A stretch of DNA of 64,000 nt from Thermoanaerobaculia bacterium. Lineage in GTDB: Bacteria; Acidobacteriota; Thermoanaerobaculia; Multivoradales; JAIOJS01. Where the stretch lies: NCBI GenBank assembly GCA_030429235.1, contig JAUIDB010000009.1, positions 62,001 through 126,000 on the forward strand, written 5' to 3'. Of the stretch, positions 17,292-27,149 are shown piece after piece; position 1 is the stretch's first letter, and every line of letters begins with the position of its first letter. Under the pieces are notes generated by a model. The model saw only the letters and a program-made list of their open reading frames with translations, ran no database searches and was not told the origin of the DNA. Made by a program: the position numbers and the translations under genes.

Positions 17292-18632
17292 CTAGCGGGA
17301 CAGTGGTTTCGGGGGTGCGCTACTCGACCCGGGTCGACGCTGGGGATCCAGCACGGTCCGGCGCACGGCATCCAGGAGTTGGTCCAGGTCCTTCGCCTGC
17401 GCCTCGTCGAGCGTCAACTGCTCGCTGAGCGGAGCGCCGGTTTCGGTGGTAGAGAAGAGCCTCACCGCCCAACCTTGTTGCCGGTGCTCCACGAGATTTC
17501 CATTCCGATCGACCAGTGCCACCGCGAGAGGGGTTCCCGTGGCATCGTAAGCGTGCAGTACGGCGTGGTAGCCCCTGCTACGGTGTTCGACTGGACTGCC
17601 CTGGGCATCGAAGTAGCGCAGGGCCTTCCGTCGCAAACCGTCGTCATGCCACGTGATCTCCGCGTCGGAGTAGCCGGTTTCTGGGTTGTTGGCGGGTTGC
17701 CCTTCTAGATCGCGAAAAGAGTTCCAGATCAGGTTCCCAAACCGATCGTACTGTCGCTCGCTGCGCCACCAGCCATTCTCGTTCCAGGCTGGCTGTCCCG
17801 CAGCGTCGAGGTAGGTCGAGACAGACTCGTACCCGGAGGCGGTGAAGGTCTGAAGACCGCTGGCGATTCCTTGCATGTTCGCCGCAGCCCGTTGGCCCTG
17901 CTCGTCCAGGACGTCGTAGCGTAGAAGCTCACCGAAGCGCGAGATCGTGAACCGATCTTGAGCAAACCCAGTCGAGTCCGCTGTCACCTGCCCATTCTCG
18001 TCGAGGTGCTGCATCAACCGGACGTTACCGATCACGTCATAGTGAAGTCGGACTCGATCGAACTCGAAGCCTGGCCTCAACGGGACGGGCGTCCCGTCCA
18101 GAGCGAAGCGGCGTTCGATCACCGAGCCATCATCCTGATGTGTCCACTGGTAGCGGGCGACTCCCCAACGACTTTCCGTCGGCCGATTCTCCGCGTCGAG
18201 GTATTCGAGGCTGATCCGCCGGCCGAGTCCATCGAGCTCATATCGGCTCGTCACGACTCCGCCGTGAACCTGGGTCGGAGCGCCATGCTCATCGCGGTAG
18301 CGGACGAGCTGTAGGCTTTCGGAGGGATACTCGTAGTCTTCCGCTGCTGCGTACCAGAAGTAGTTGGCGGTGTGGTTCCTGGCTCTCAGCTGTCCGCCGA
18401 GTCGAAACGAGATCGCCGTCACCCGACCTTGGCCGTCGTATTCGAAGCGGTAGTGGTTCCGTTGGTCGGCCAACGCCGGATCGACTCGGTGTAACCCCTT
18501 GTGGGGTGAGAAGGGACTCTCCCGAAACGCAAGCGTTGCAAACAGGTCGACATGGGGGCTAGCGAACGTGGGTAGGGCGAATCCGAGGAGCAGCGATACC
18601 AAGCTGCAGTGTCGGATCAATGAATCGTGCAT
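17292..18632 (-). CDS. Secreted YD-repeat-like protein
   Basis: The 446-residue protein starts at ATG 18632 with GGAGG six bases upstream. The signal peptide is LIRHCSLVSLLLGFALPTFA. The mature part is built of repeated strands of the YD/RHS style, such as YRFEYDGQGRVTAISF, SRYELDGLGRRISLEYLD, RYQWTHQDDGSVIERRF, RSERQYDRFGNLIWNSF and DRNGNLVEHRQQGWAVRLF. It lacks the RHS core-processing motif and a toxin domain, so it is probably a stand-alone beta-rich surface protein. It lies 121 bases downstream of the CadC-like regulator on the same strand and is likely its target or partner. Confidence 0.7.
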   Translation of the reverse strand: MHDSLIRHCSLVSLLLGFALPTFASPHVDLFATLAFRESPFSPHKGLHRVDPALADQRNHYRFEYDGQGRVTAISFRLGGQLRARNHTANYFWYAAAEDYEYPSESLQLVRYRDEHGAPTQVHGGVVTSRYELDGLGRRISLEYLDAENRPTESRWGVARYQWTHQDDGSVIERRFALDGTPVPLRPGFEFDRVRLHYDVIGNVRLMQHLDENGQVTADSTGFAQDRFTISRFGELLRYDVLDEQGQRAAANMQGIASGLQTFTASGYESVSTYLDAAGQPAWNENGWWRSERQYDRFGNLIWNSFRDLEGQPANNPETGYSDAEITWHDDGLRRKALRYFDAQGSPVEHRSRGYHAVLHAYDATGTPLAVALVDRNGNLVEHRQQGWAVRLFSTTETGAPLSEQLTLDEAQAKDLDQLLDAVRRTVLDPQRRPGSSSAPPKPLSR

Positions 18633-18753
18633 GAATACCTCCTAGCAAGAGCGCTTGATCGCGCAGAGGCCAAGGTAGACCAGGCTGGGCGACAGGGTCT
18701 TGAGGGAGGTCTGAGTCGACGGGCGACTTCTGAGAATTCTCTGAGGGAGGGCC

Positions 18754-20676
18754 TCAGGGCACTTTGACGATGGCCAGATCGCGGTACTGACCTGTCGTCG
18801 CAACGTAGAGCACCCGGTTGCGCCGGGAATCCCAGACCGGTTGGGACAAACCGCAGGGGCGCGTGATTCGTGGGTCCTCCCAGGACTGCGGCGCCACCTC
18901 CGATCCGTTCCAACTGAAGCGAACTCCCGAAGGCGTGGGTTGGATCGTGATCTCGGCATCTCCGGCCACCAGTGGCGAGCCTGGACAGATTGCGGAGTGA
19001 AGGTCGGGTTCGAGTGGGTCTGACTCGAGGTGCACTTCACCCGAAGTCAGGTCGAGCGTCGACCGGCCTCCGAGACCGTCGAACGCAATCCGCTGGCCCT
19101 GGATCTGGAAGTGACCTGTCGTCGCGGGGAGCCTTCGTCGCAGCGCGGGGTCTAAAGAGAGACCGACCCATAGGTGGACGTAGGAGTTCGGTTCCTCCCG
19201 TAGCGTCACCCAGAGCCACTCCTGTTCGACGGATACCGCCAGGCGTACCACGAGCGACAGTTCGGTCAACCATTCGAAGCCGGAGACTCTCTGGTCGTTC
19301 CGATAGATACCGACAGAGCCCCCCCGATCGTCGACCTGCCACAGCCCACCTCGATCGTCGACCGCGACGGCCAGACTGCGAACCGGCCCTTGCTCTACGA
19401 CCAGGGGCTCGGTGCTCTCGACATCGAACCCCACCAGGTCCGTGCCCGACAGGTCGCGTGCGAGAACCAGCTCACCGTTGTCATAGGCGATATCCGTCAC
19501 CCAGCCCGTCTCGGCGAAGGCAAAGCGTTTCGTTCCCGGGCTGAATCGGGTGACGCCAGACTTCCAACCCGCTTCATGAATCGAGTAGATCTGTCCCTCG
19601 GCATCAGACGCCAGTTGGCGAATCGATCGGTACGCGTGGACCAGTTCCAGGCGTCCGTCCTGTACCGTGTAGAGTCCGTCGCCCTTGAGGCGGTGACAGG
19701 CAAGCCAGGTGCGTTCCTCCGGGTCGACGGTCAGGGCCACTGGGATTCGACAACCCTCGGCGGCGAGGCGCCGTGCAGGCGCTTCGGTGCCTCGATTGAA
19801 CTCGCGCAGCAGGATCTGGTCTCGACCCTCGCTTTGGGCGACCCCGATCCGATTCGGACCGATCCAACCGACGGCGTCGCCAGACGAGGAGTTTTCACAG
19901 TTTCCCAGGATCTGGGCTTCTCCGGTAGCGATGCGGAGAGAGACGATCGAACAGTCTTCACCGCGGACCACAAACGCGACCCTCGTCCCATCTGGTGAAC
20001 TCCGAGGGTGCGAAATCGAGCCCTCGGTTCCCCACACGCGTTGGGCCCCTTCGTCCGTCTCTGTTCCGATCCAGGTCTCGAGCGAGGTTTTGGCCACGAA
20101 GATGCGGCGGCCCGCGGGAATCGCCGCGAGGTACTCGTGGGCCGGATGCAGTTCCAGGGACTTGACCTCGATCGTAGGGGTCCAGGGCTCGAGGGGACCT
20201 GGCCGAGTCGCCTGGCTGCCTACGAGCCACCACCAAAACGAACCCGTGAGCCCAGCGAGCGCCACGCCAGCCGCCAGCCAGACCGCGCGCCGAAGCGTAC
20301 GAGAGGCTTGGTCGGGAGCGCTTCGATCAACCGCCGGCGACGACTGGATTGGTGTGGCCTGCACCACGAGCCGGTAGCCGAAGCCGTGCAAGGTCTCGAT
20401 CGCAGTGTCGTCCGTGAGCTTGGCGAACTGCTTCCGTAGCTCGTGCACGGCGCGCGCCACGGCATCGCCGCCAACGTAACGACCCTCCCAGACCGTTTCG
20501 ATGAGCCGATCCTTGCTCAGGGTTTGTTCTTCGGCGGCGACCAACGCTGACAGCAGGCGGAGTTGCTGCGGTGTGAGGCGTACGGTCCGTGTCTTCGACG
20601 CCAGGGAGGCTACCCCGGGCCGAAACGTGACCGAACCGAGTCGAAGATTTTCCGAGTCCCGCTGCGGCACCGCCAT
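18754..20676 (-). CDS. CadC/ToxR-like membrane regulator with periplasmic beta-propeller
   Basis: This 640-residue protein begins with an OmpR-type winged helix (about residues 10-105: VRLTPQQLRLLSALVAAEEQ, LIETVWEGRYVGGDAVARAV, IETLHGFGYRLV). One membrane span follows near 130-150 (VWLAAGVALAGLTGSFWWWL). About 480 residues remain outside, with blade-like repeats (HPRSSPDGTRVAFVV, DAVGWIGPNRIGVAQ, TDIAYDNGELVLAR) resembling TolB/PD40 propellers. It has no receiver domain, so it is a one-component sensor: the propeller senses and the wing binds DNA from the membrane. The YD-repeat gene directly downstream is the obvious candidate for control. Confidence 0.88.
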   Translation of the reverse strand: MAVPQRDSENLRLGSVTFRPGVASLASKTRTVRLTPQQLRLLSALVAAEEQTLSKDRLIETVWEGRYVGGDAVARAVHELRKQFAKLTDDTAIETLHGFGYRLVVQATPIQSSPAVDRSAPDQASRTLRRAVWLAAGVALAGLTGSFWWWLVGSQATRPGPLEPWTPTIEVKSLELHPAHEYLAAIPAGRRIFVAKTSLETWIGTETDEGAQRVWGTEGSISHPRSSPDGTRVAFVVRGEDCSIVSLRIATGEAQILGNCENSSSGDAVGWIGPNRIGVAQSEGRDQILLREFNRGTEAPARRLAAEGCRIPVALTVDPEERTWLACHRLKGDGLYTVQDGRLELVHAYRSIRQLASDAEGQIYSIHEAGWKSGVTRFSPGTKRFAFAETGWVTDIAYDNGELVLARDLSGTDLVGFDVESTEPLVVEQGPVRSLAVAVDDRGGLWQVDDRGGSVGIYRNDQRVSGFEWLTELSLVVRLAVSVEQEWLWVTLREEPNSYVHLWVGLSLDPALRRRLPATTGHFQIQGQRIAFDGLGGRSTLDLTSGEVHLESDPLEPDLHSAICPGSPLVAGDAEITIQPTPSGVRFSWNGSEVAPQSWEDPRITRPCGLSQPVWDSRRNRVLYVATTGQYRDLAIVKVP

Positions 20677-20946
20677 AGGGCTCGATCCTATACGGGGCCC
20701 GCCGGTCCTAGGCGTTCACCCGTGGCGGAAAGCCGGAGGACTTCGTGGCGCGGATTGGCCCTTGAGGCCGGGTGGTTCCGGCCCGGAACTGGAGCGGCGC
20801 CGATGACGTGTATCAGGACTCTCGCATTCTAGACCACGGAATGCGGGGGCCCGAGCCGGCGTTGGCTCAGCTGTCTCCGAGCAGGTCAGAACGGCACCGC
20901 AAGGTCGTCCTCCGTTCTGATCGAAGGCTTCTGAGGGAGTCTCCCG

Positions 20947-21588
20947 CTACTCGATGGAGAAGGTCATCAGTTCCACTGGTACCGCGCCCGCGATACTGAA
21001 CTCGATGTTGTCCGCTCTGGCGACTCTGGACCCGGAGAGTTCGGCGCGGGGGCCGATGTGGACGCTGATCGACAGTACCGAAGCGTCGGGTACGTTGAAG
21101 CTCCCGGCCAGGTTGAAGTAGCTCCCCATCTGGCCGAATCCGCCCATGATCTGGTGGTCGGAATGAAAGGTCGTGCAGTTCGCGTCGGTGAAGAACTCGA
21201 ACCGGAACCCGAGGGTGTTGCCGGTCGGGGTGTAGTTGTCGGCCTGGAAGTCGCCGTCGAAGAAGTAGTCCTGGTTCGACGGTTCTCCGCTGATGTCGAT
21301 GCAGGCGTCGTGCTGGGCCATGTCGCTCACCGTGCCTCCGCCCGAGGAAAACTCGGCGGTCCCACCGTCGATCGCGGAGTGCGCCAGGGTCGATCCTCCG
21401 AGGGCCGTCCATCCCGCTACCGAGGCGTCGAAGGTGGAGTTGGTGATAAGGTTCGGTTCCGCAAAGGAACCAGTTGGTAGGACGAAGATGCCGAGGAGGA
21501 TCATCGAGCCGGTGACCATCATCTGACGGTACAGGTTGGCTCGGGTTGCGCTCCGGTCGGCACGGCAAGATCTGTGAGTGCGACTCAT
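20947..21588 (-). CDS. Exported protein with carbohydrate-binding-like sandwich
   Basis: ATG 21588 has AAGGAG six bases upstream, fixing the start despite a long basic leader; the product has 213 residues. The signal segment is MILLGIFVLPTGSFA. The mature part opens with PNLITNSTFDASVAGWTALG, the usual first strand of carbohydrate-binding or discoidin-like sandwich domains (NGGFE..GW style). It ends in VPVELMTFSIE. It is divergent from the sigma gene of module 2, with about 160 bases between starts. Confidence 0.7.
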   Translation of the reverse strand: MSRTHRSCRADRSATRANLYRQMMVTGSMILLGIFVLPTGSFAEPNLITNSTFDASVAGWTALGGSTLAHSAIDGGTAEFSSGGGTVSDMAQHDACIDISGEPSNQDYFFDGDFQADNYTPTGNTLGFRFEFFTDANCTTFHSDHQIMGGFGQMGSYFNLAGSFNVPDASVLSISVHIGPRAELSGSRVARADNIEFSIAGAVPVELMTFSIE

Positions 21589-21748
21589 CGGTGACTCCTT
21601 CGAAGTCTCTGGGTGGAGGTGGATTCCGGCGAGAGCGGATGAGGTTCTCGCCTTTGACTCCTATCGCGCAGACGCGAGCAGAACGTGCTCATCTGATTTC
21701 GGCCGGGGCGAGGTTGCAGGTACTCAATGCGTCGACGTTTGGTCCTCT

Positions 21749-22360
21749 ATGAATCAGGCAGCAGCTGACATCACGGCGCTCCTTCGGGAGTGGTCGAACG
21801 GCTCGGAGGAGGTAGAAGAAGCCCTGTTCGCCGAGCTCTATCCCCACCTTCGGGCGGTCGCGGCGAATCGACTGATGAAGGAGGGGCCGGCGGCCTCGCT
21901 GCAGGTCACGGAACTCGTCCACGAGACCTTCCTGAAACTGGTCGACCAGCGCCGGGTGTCTTGGCACAGCCGCGTTCACTTCCTGGCGATCTCTGCTCAG
22001 GTCATGCGCCGCCTGTTGGTCGACCGATACCGCCGGCGAGCGAGTGCGAAACGGGGCAATCAACCCCGCCGACTCGCTCTCGAACAGGTCTATCTCGCCA
22101 CCTCCGAACCCGAGGTCGACGTCCTGGCCCTCCACCACGCGCTGCACCGTCTGGAGGAGGCTCACCCCGGGGCGGCGCAGCTCGTCGAACTTCGCTACTT
22201 CGGAGGCATGACCGTCGAAGAGGCTGCTACCTTTCTCCGGATCAGCCGGTCCACCGTGGTGCGGCGCTGGCAGTTCGCCCGCATCTGGCTGAAGAAGGCG
22301 CTCGAACCGAACCCAGCTGATTCGGCACCCGACGAACCTCTCACACCCTCTTATGTCTGA
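21749..22360 (+). CDS. ECF sigma factor, kinase-associated type (module 2)
   Basis: Starting at ATG 21749 the protein has 203 residues. Region 2 includes FAELYPHLRAVAANRLM and SAQVMRRLLVDRYRRR; region 4 includes RYFGGMTVEEAATFL and SRSTVVRRWQFARIWLKKAL. The region 2.2 segment reads SLQVTELVHETFLKL: no DxED acidic run, with Thr54 where modules 1 and 3 have Thr-Thr. The stop codon overlaps the kinase start by eight bases (ATGTCTGA). An upstream in-frame start at 21578 exists but would add 57 residues unlike any sigma. Confidence 0.9.
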   Translation: MNQAAADITALLREWSNGSEEVEEALFAELYPHLRAVAANRLMKEGPAASLQVTELVHETFLKLVDQRRVSWHSRVHFLAISAQVMRRLLVDRYRRRASAKRGNQPRRLALEQVYLATSEPEVDVLALHHALHRLEEAHPGAAQLVELRYFGGMTVEEAATFLRISRSTVVRRWQFARIWLKKALEPNPADSAPDEPLTPSYV

Positions 22361-25172
22361 ACACTACTCCGAACGGGCGCGAGAACTCTTCGAGAGGCTT
22401 CTCGGCGAGAGCCCCCAGGCCCGCGACGGAATCCTCGCCGAGGAATGCGTCGATCAGCCCGAACTGCGGCGCGAGGTCGCGTCGCTTCTGCGCCATGCGG
22501 AGACGATCGGGAGCTTCCTGGAGGAGCCGTTGGCCCGACCTCCCGGGGATCCGCATGCCGACCAGTGGATCGGAAGGGAGGTGCGCGGCTACCGGATCAG
22601 CGAGAAGATCGGTGAGGGTGGCATGGCCAGCGTCTTCCGCGCGGTACGAGCGGACGAGGTGTTCTCGAGAGAGGTGGCGATCAAGTTCGTCAAGCACCGC
22701 TCTGCCGTCGAACTCGAAGACCTCTTCGTTCGCGAGCGGCAGATCCTGGGCCGGCTCGAGCATCCCGGAATCGCCCGACTCCTGGACGCGGGTTCGACCG
22801 ATGATGGAGTTCCCTTCGCCATTCTCGAGCTGGTGGACGGGGTACCGATCACCCACTACTGCCAGACCCACCGGATCGACCTCGAGCGGCGACTGGATCT
22901 CTTCTGCCAGGTCTGTGAGGTCGTCGAAGCTGCCCATCGGCACTTGGTGGTTCATCGAGACCTGAAGCCTTCCAACATCCTCGTATCGAACGAGGGCGAG
23001 GTGAAGCTACTCGACTTCGGAATCGCCAGGCCCCTCGCCGACACTCTCTCTGACGAGGAGACGACGCGCACCCTCACTCCCAACTACTCGAGCCCCGAGC
23101 AGCTCCGCGGCGGACCGGTCTCGACCTCGATGGATGTCTACGCGTTGGGCGTGGTTCTGCACCAGATGCTGTGCGGGCAGCTACCCCACAACCTGGCGGG
23201 TCTCAACCTGAAGAGCGCTGTGGCTCAGCTCGAGTCGGAGACCACCCAGCCACCGAGTTCCATCGTACGAGCCGAAGCCGCAGCGAGCATGGGGCTTACC
23301 CCGAAGGCCTTGCGCCGGCGCCTCGCGGGCGATCTGGACACCATCGTCCTCGCCGCCCTGGAAGCCGATCCGGCGCGTCGTTATCGTTCGGCCGCGCACC
23401 TTGCCGACGAGATTCGACGCGTTCGGTCGGGATTTCCGATTCGGGCTCGATCGGCAGACCGCTTGTATCGAATCCGACGGTTCGCGCGGCGCAACGCGGT
23501 TTCGTTGGCCACCGGCGGTGCCGTCCTGGTGGCGCTGGCCACGCTCACCGCCTACAGCGTGGAGCAGGCTCGGTCCGCCAGGATCGAGCGAGACCGAGCG
23601 GAGAAGGTCACGGAGTACCTCATCGACGCCTTCGAACTCGCCGATCCGCGGGAGAATTTGGGAGAGACGATCACGGTGCGGGAGGTTCTCGACCGTAGTA
23701 GCGAACGGCTGACCGTCGACACCGTGGATGGGTCGCAACTCCGAGCCGCCCTGTCCCGAACCTTCGGCCAGGTCTACTCGGGGTTGGGCCTGTTTTCGGA
23801 AGCGCTTCCGTTCACCGACGCCGCGATCGGTCACGAGCGAGGCCAATCGAGGGTCGACGAGCGTCTTCTGGGCCGCGACCTGCTGACGCTCTCCGCGATC
23901 CACCATGGGATCGGGGATCTCGATGCCGCCGCCGCTGCCGCAGAGGAGGCGATCTCGAGGCTGGAAGAGAGCGAGGTCGAGGCGGTTCCTGAGGCCCTGG
24001 TGAGGCTCTCGCGAATCCAGCAGCTTCAGGGGGAGGTCGCCCTGGCGGACGAGACCAATCAGCGCGCCATCGGGCTGTACTCGGCCGCGGGTCGGGAGCA
24101 CGAGCCGGGTTTCCGGGAGGCGCTGGACGCCAGGGTCGAGATCCTGTGGCACCTGGAAAAGTTCGAAGAAGCCGAGGAGATCGTGCGCGACCTGCTCGAC
24201 CGCCGTCGGGAGGTTGCCGACCGCGAGCCGATCGAGCTCGCCCAGGCGCTGGGCAACCTCGCAGTGCTTCTGGTCAACCGTCAGCAGTACGGCGAAGCTG
24301 AACCGCTCCACCTGGAGGCGCGGGAGATCCAGGAGCGGGTCCTGGGACCGGAACACCCCGCCGTGACCACGACCCTCAACAACCTCGCCTTCCTCTACCG
24401 GGAACAAGCTCGCTTCGAGGAGGCCGAGGCACTCTTCCTCGACGTACTGCGCCGCTTGGCGAACGAGAGGGGACCGACGCATCCCTACGTGGTCTTCACC
24501 CAGACGAACTACGCCAACGTGTTGCTGGAATCGGGCCAGTACGCCCGCTCCTTCGACAGCTTCAACGAGGCTCTGGCCATTGCCCGCGAAGTCTGGCCTG
24601 ACGGCCACAGTCAGACTTCGATGATCCTGAACGGGATGGGGCTGGCCAAACACTATCTGCGAGATGACGCTGCGGCCGTACCGATCTTCGTCGAGGCGAG
24701 CCAAGTCGCCGAGGTTGCCCTCGGCGAGGAGAGTCTCCTCGCCGCGCAGATGAGGGGACACCTGGCGATCGCCAAGCATGGGGCCGGCCAGTGGGAAGAG
24801 GCCGAGGCGCTCTTCCGGGCCTCCCTCGAGACCAAGATCCAGCACGCTGGCGAGGACTCCCTGATGGTGGCCTCCGCGTTGAGCAATCTCGCCGAGTTTC
24901 TGACCGACGCAGGTCGGCTGGAGGAAGCCCGGGAGGCGGTCGAACGAGCCGCTCCCATCTACCGTAACGTGCTGCCCGAAGGACACTGGCGGATCGCGGT
25001 GGCGGACAGCGTGCGCGCCGCGGTGCTCTACGAATCCGAGCCATCGCCGGCAGCGTTCGAGTTGCTCGAGGAGAGCCTGCGGCGATTGGAGCAGGCCAAG
25101 GGTTCCCAGAACTTCTATACCCAGCGAGCGAGGGAACGCCGGGACCGGCACGCTTCCAGCACCACTCGCTGA
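22353..25172 (+). CDS. Ser/Thr protein kinase with TM and TPR sensor domain (module 2)
   Basis: This is a 939-residue paralogue of the other three kinases. The leader (FERLLGESPQARDGILAEEC) is followed by GEGGMASVFRAVR at 87, VAIKFVK with Lys111, HRDLKPSN at 201, DFG at 221 and SSPEQLRGG in the activation segment. One membrane span lies near 385-405 (VSLATGGAVLVALATLTAYS), then about nine TPRs including classic 42-residue forms (PAVTTTLNNLAFLYREQ, SLMVASALSNLAEFLTDAG). All catalytic residues are present. It is expected to control the sigma factor whose stop codon it overlaps. Confidence 0.92.
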   Translation: MSEHYSERARELFERLLGESPQARDGILAEECVDQPELRREVASLLRHAETIGSFLEEPLARPPGDPHADQWIGREVRGYRISEKIGEGGMASVFRAVRADEVFSREVAIKFVKHRSAVELEDLFVRERQILGRLEHPGIARLLDAGSTDDGVPFAILELVDGVPITHYCQTHRIDLERRLDLFCQVCEVVEAAHRHLVVHRDLKPSNILVSNEGEVKLLDFGIARPLADTLSDEETTRTLTPNYSSPEQLRGGPVSTSMDVYALGVVLHQMLCGQLPHNLAGLNLKSAVAQLESETTQPPSSIVRAEAAASMGLTPKALRRRLAGDLDTIVLAALEADPARRYRSAAHLADEIRRVRSGFPIRARSADRLYRIRRFARRNAVSLATGGAVLVALATLTAYSVEQARSARIERDRAEKVTEYLIDAFELADPRENLGETITVREVLDRSSERLTVDTVDGSQLRAALSRTFGQVYSGLGLFSEALPFTDAAIGHERGQSRVDERLLGRDLLTLSAIHHGIGDLDAAAAAAEEAISRLEESEVEAVPEALVRLSRIQQLQGEVALADETNQRAIGLYSAAGREHEPGFREALDARVEILWHLEKFEEAEEIVRDLLDRRREVADREPIELAQALGNLAVLLVNRQQYGEAEPLHLEAREIQERVLGPEHPAVTTTLNNLAFLYREQARFEEAEALFLDVLRRLANERGPTHPYVVFTQTNYANVLLESGQYARSFDSFNEALAIAREVWPDGHSQTSMILNGMGLAKHYLRDDAAAVPIFVEASQVAEVALGEESLLAAQMRGHLAIAKHGAGQWEEAEALFRASLETKIQHAGEDSLMVASALSNLAEFLTDAGRLEEAREAVERAAPIYRNVLPEGHWRIAVADSVRAAVLYESEPSPAAFELLEESLRRLEQAKGSQNFYTQRARERRDRHASSTTR

Positions 25173-25551
25173 CTGGACAGGTCGGTCTCTCCTCCGGGTC
25201 GCCACCCCGCGAGCCGAACGGGCTCGAGGGGCGAGAGCTGGAGAAACCCTGCCTCGACCTTTGGTAGCCTCAGAGGGCTCGAGGGCTTCGGGAGCTGTTG
25301 CGCCAGGGTGGGGCGGTGTGCCGTCGTTTGGGACGTGGCTTGAGCACGTCGTCGGCGTTTCTGCGCGATAGGTAGCAGAGGGGCCTCGCCTCGTACGCTA
25401 GGCCCCTTCTCGAGGCCTGGTGAGCAGGGCTCGTCGGAGCGTAGCCATCGGGAGCCCAGCCGGGAGCGCCTTCGCGTCCTCCTCGCGGGCTCGAAGAGTT
25501 GGGTAGCAAGGAAGGATCGAGGAGGAGCCCGGAGATGATTGGGGAAGGTCG
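25173..25551. other. Gene-poor stretch before the glycan cluster
   Basis: I see no credible gene. A 108-residue antisense frame (25270-25596) has no recognisable features and overlaps the glycosyltransferase start. An imperfect hairpin with GGGGCCT/AGGCCCC arms lies at about 25380-25406. Confidence 0.45.
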
Positions 25552-26412
25552 ATGCGGGTCGTAGCTGTCGTGTCCCTCGGCGCCGGTGACCACCACTACG
25601 TGGTCAACTGTATGAGACGCCTGAAGCGCGACGGTGTCTACTTCTTTCTCATCGACGATGCCCGTTGCGCAGACGCCGAACTAGTCGTGAACCACGTGGC
25701 GGGATACGACAACTGTCTGGGCACCAGCCTCTCGTGGCCGTCCACCGCGTTCTCCCTGAGGAGGCAACTCGAGCAGAAGCAGTACGTGGAGAGACGGCTC
25801 TCCTCCTTCGCCGACTGGTTCCTTCATCTCGACATCGACGAGGTACTGGAAAGCGATCGTGAGGGCGAGAAGCTGGCCCAGGCGGTCGGCCGCGTCGACC
25901 GTGAGGGGTACAACGTCGTCGATTTCGACGAATACGTGTTCATACCTATCGAGATGGAGTATCGGGCAGATTGTGATTCGTTCGAGGACCTCGCGCACTA
26001 CTACTTCTTTTCGCCTGACCAACGCAGATTGATGCGGGCGTGGAAGGCGGGTCAGGGATTCAGCAACGTTCGGAGTGGAGGACACGAAGTCGAGGGGGAT
26101 GGCGTCCGAATCTACCCGGAGCGCTTCTCGCTCGCGCACTACATCTTTCGCAACCAGGAGCATGCCTACACCAAGTACACCGAACGCCGCTATGACCCGA
26201 ACGAGGTTCGCAGGGGCCAGCACCGCAATCGAATCGGATTCAGTCGAGAGAGTTTCACCTTCCCGCCCCGCGACCGGCTGCGGCAAAGGCAATCCGGACG
26301 ACTCGACAACGGGGACCGCAAGTCGCTCCACTACTGGCAGTGGCCATCGCACGGCCCAACCTTCGGCCACCGGGGTGTAGCTAGCTACCGCGGAGACCTT
26401 GCTTCGGCATGA
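25552..26412 (+). CDS. Glycosyltransferase, family 2-like
   Basis: The 286-residue protein has a GT-A type N-terminus (MRVVAVVSLGAGDHHYVVNC) and the metal-binding DxD motif in HLDIDEVLE (Asp94, Asp96). It resembles the family of glycosyltransferases with Glyco_tranf_2_4-type domains. No membrane span is visible, so it is cytoplasmic or peripheral. Its stop overlaps the next gene's start by four bases (ATGA), making it the first gene of a coupled cluster. Sugar donor and acceptor cannot be read from the sequence. Confidence 0.78.
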   Translation: MRVVAVVSLGAGDHHYVVNCMRRLKRDGVYFFLIDDARCADAELVVNHVAGYDNCLGTSLSWPSTAFSLRRQLEQKQYVERRLSSFADWFLHLDIDEVLESDREGEKLAQAVGRVDREGYNVVDFDEYVFIPIEMEYRADCDSFEDLAHYYFFSPDQRRLMRAWKAGQGFSNVRSGGHEVEGDGVRIYPERFSLAHYIFRNQEHAYTKYTERRYDPNEVRRGQHRNRIGFSRESFTFPPRDRLRQRQSGRLDNGDRKSLHYWQWPSHGPTFGHRGVASYRGDLASA

Positions 26413-27149
26413 GAAGAATCGTCAGTTTGACCACGATTGCGACCCGAATCGCGATGTTGGAGCCGACCTTGACCAGTCTGCTTCGTCAGTCTGTCGCACC
26501 CGACGAGATCATCCTTTGGCTTCCTCGCAACTACCGTCGAGTGGGGCAGAAGCCGTTGACCGAGGTACCTGGCTTCATTCTGGAGTCTGGGATCTCGGTG
26601 AGGTGGTGCGAAGACCTCGGCCCGTTCACGAGTCTGGGCCCCAATCTCAGGCGAGAAGACTCGGACACCATTATCGTCACCGCGGACGACGACGTCCTCT
26701 ACCCGGAGGGCTGGTTCGAAGGCCTGGTGGCGGCCTCGGAACGCTTTCCGGACAGCGCACTCGGATATCGAGGTCGCATCTTCAAGGACTACGACGACAT
26801 GCGCTACCTGCACACCCACCTTTTCTATGGATCCGAGGTACCGCGCAAGATCGATGTCATCAGCGGTACCTGGGGGGCGCTCTACAAGGCCCGGTTTTTT
26901 GACGACACCATCTTCGATCTCGACAGCTTCCCCGACTCCTACCACAACGACGACCTCTGGATCTCGGGATACCTCGCTCGCAAGCGGATTCCGATCCACG
27001 TGTTGCCGGATCCTGGCATCGAACCGATCATGGAGATCGCCCTCCACGACAGCCTGTGGTCGACCAATCAACACGCTCCCTACAACGACGCGATCATCGC
27101 TCACTATGCAGAGGCATTCAGGGGACACCGTTCGTGCGCAGATTCCTGA
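26409..27149 (+). CDS. Glycosyltransferase (GT-A type)
   Basis: The 246-residue protein begins RRIVSLTTIATRIAMLEPTL, typical of small GT-A enzymes that act on short lists of acceptors. It has the motif IIVTADDDVLYPEGW (Asp93-95) and the late acidic motif SYHNDDLWISGYLARK. The last aligns with the catalytic acid region of this family (NDD/EDxxxS). It starts four bases inside the previous gene and its end overlaps the sulfotransferase by 16 bases. Probably a glycosyl transfer step in the same glycan as its neighbours. Confidence 0.75.
   Translation: MRRIVSLTTIATRIAMLEPTLTSLLRQSVAPDEIILWLPRNYRRVGQKPLTEVPGFILESGISVRWCEDLGPFTSLGPNLRREDSDTIIVTADDDVLYPEGWFEGLVAASERFPDSALGYRGRIFKDYDDMRYLHTHLFYGSEVPRKIDVISGTWGALYKARFFDDTIFDLDSFPDSYHNDDLWISGYLARKRIPIHVLPDPGIEPIMEIALHDSLWSTNQHAPYNDAIIAHYAEAFRGHRSCADS

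Noticed and set aside
20947-21010. Protein end VPVELMTFSIE, similar to sequences before type IX secretion tails
   Set aside because: No C-terminal type IX domain follows and nothing else in the window suggests that system.
23181-25205. A 674-codon open frame on the minus strand
   Set aside because: It lies entirely opposite the module 2 kinase, has no family motifs and no ribosome site, and is a mirror frame expected in GC-rich coding DNA.
25380-25406. Inverted repeat GGGGCCT/AGGCCCC
   Set aside because: The 13-base loop and lack of a nearby transcript end make it a weak structure, likely chance in GC-rich DNA.
25270-25596. A 108-codon minus-strand frame in the gap before the glycan cluster
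   Set aside because: Pro/Arg/Ser-rich sequence with no signal, motif or ribosome site, overlapping a well-supported gene.
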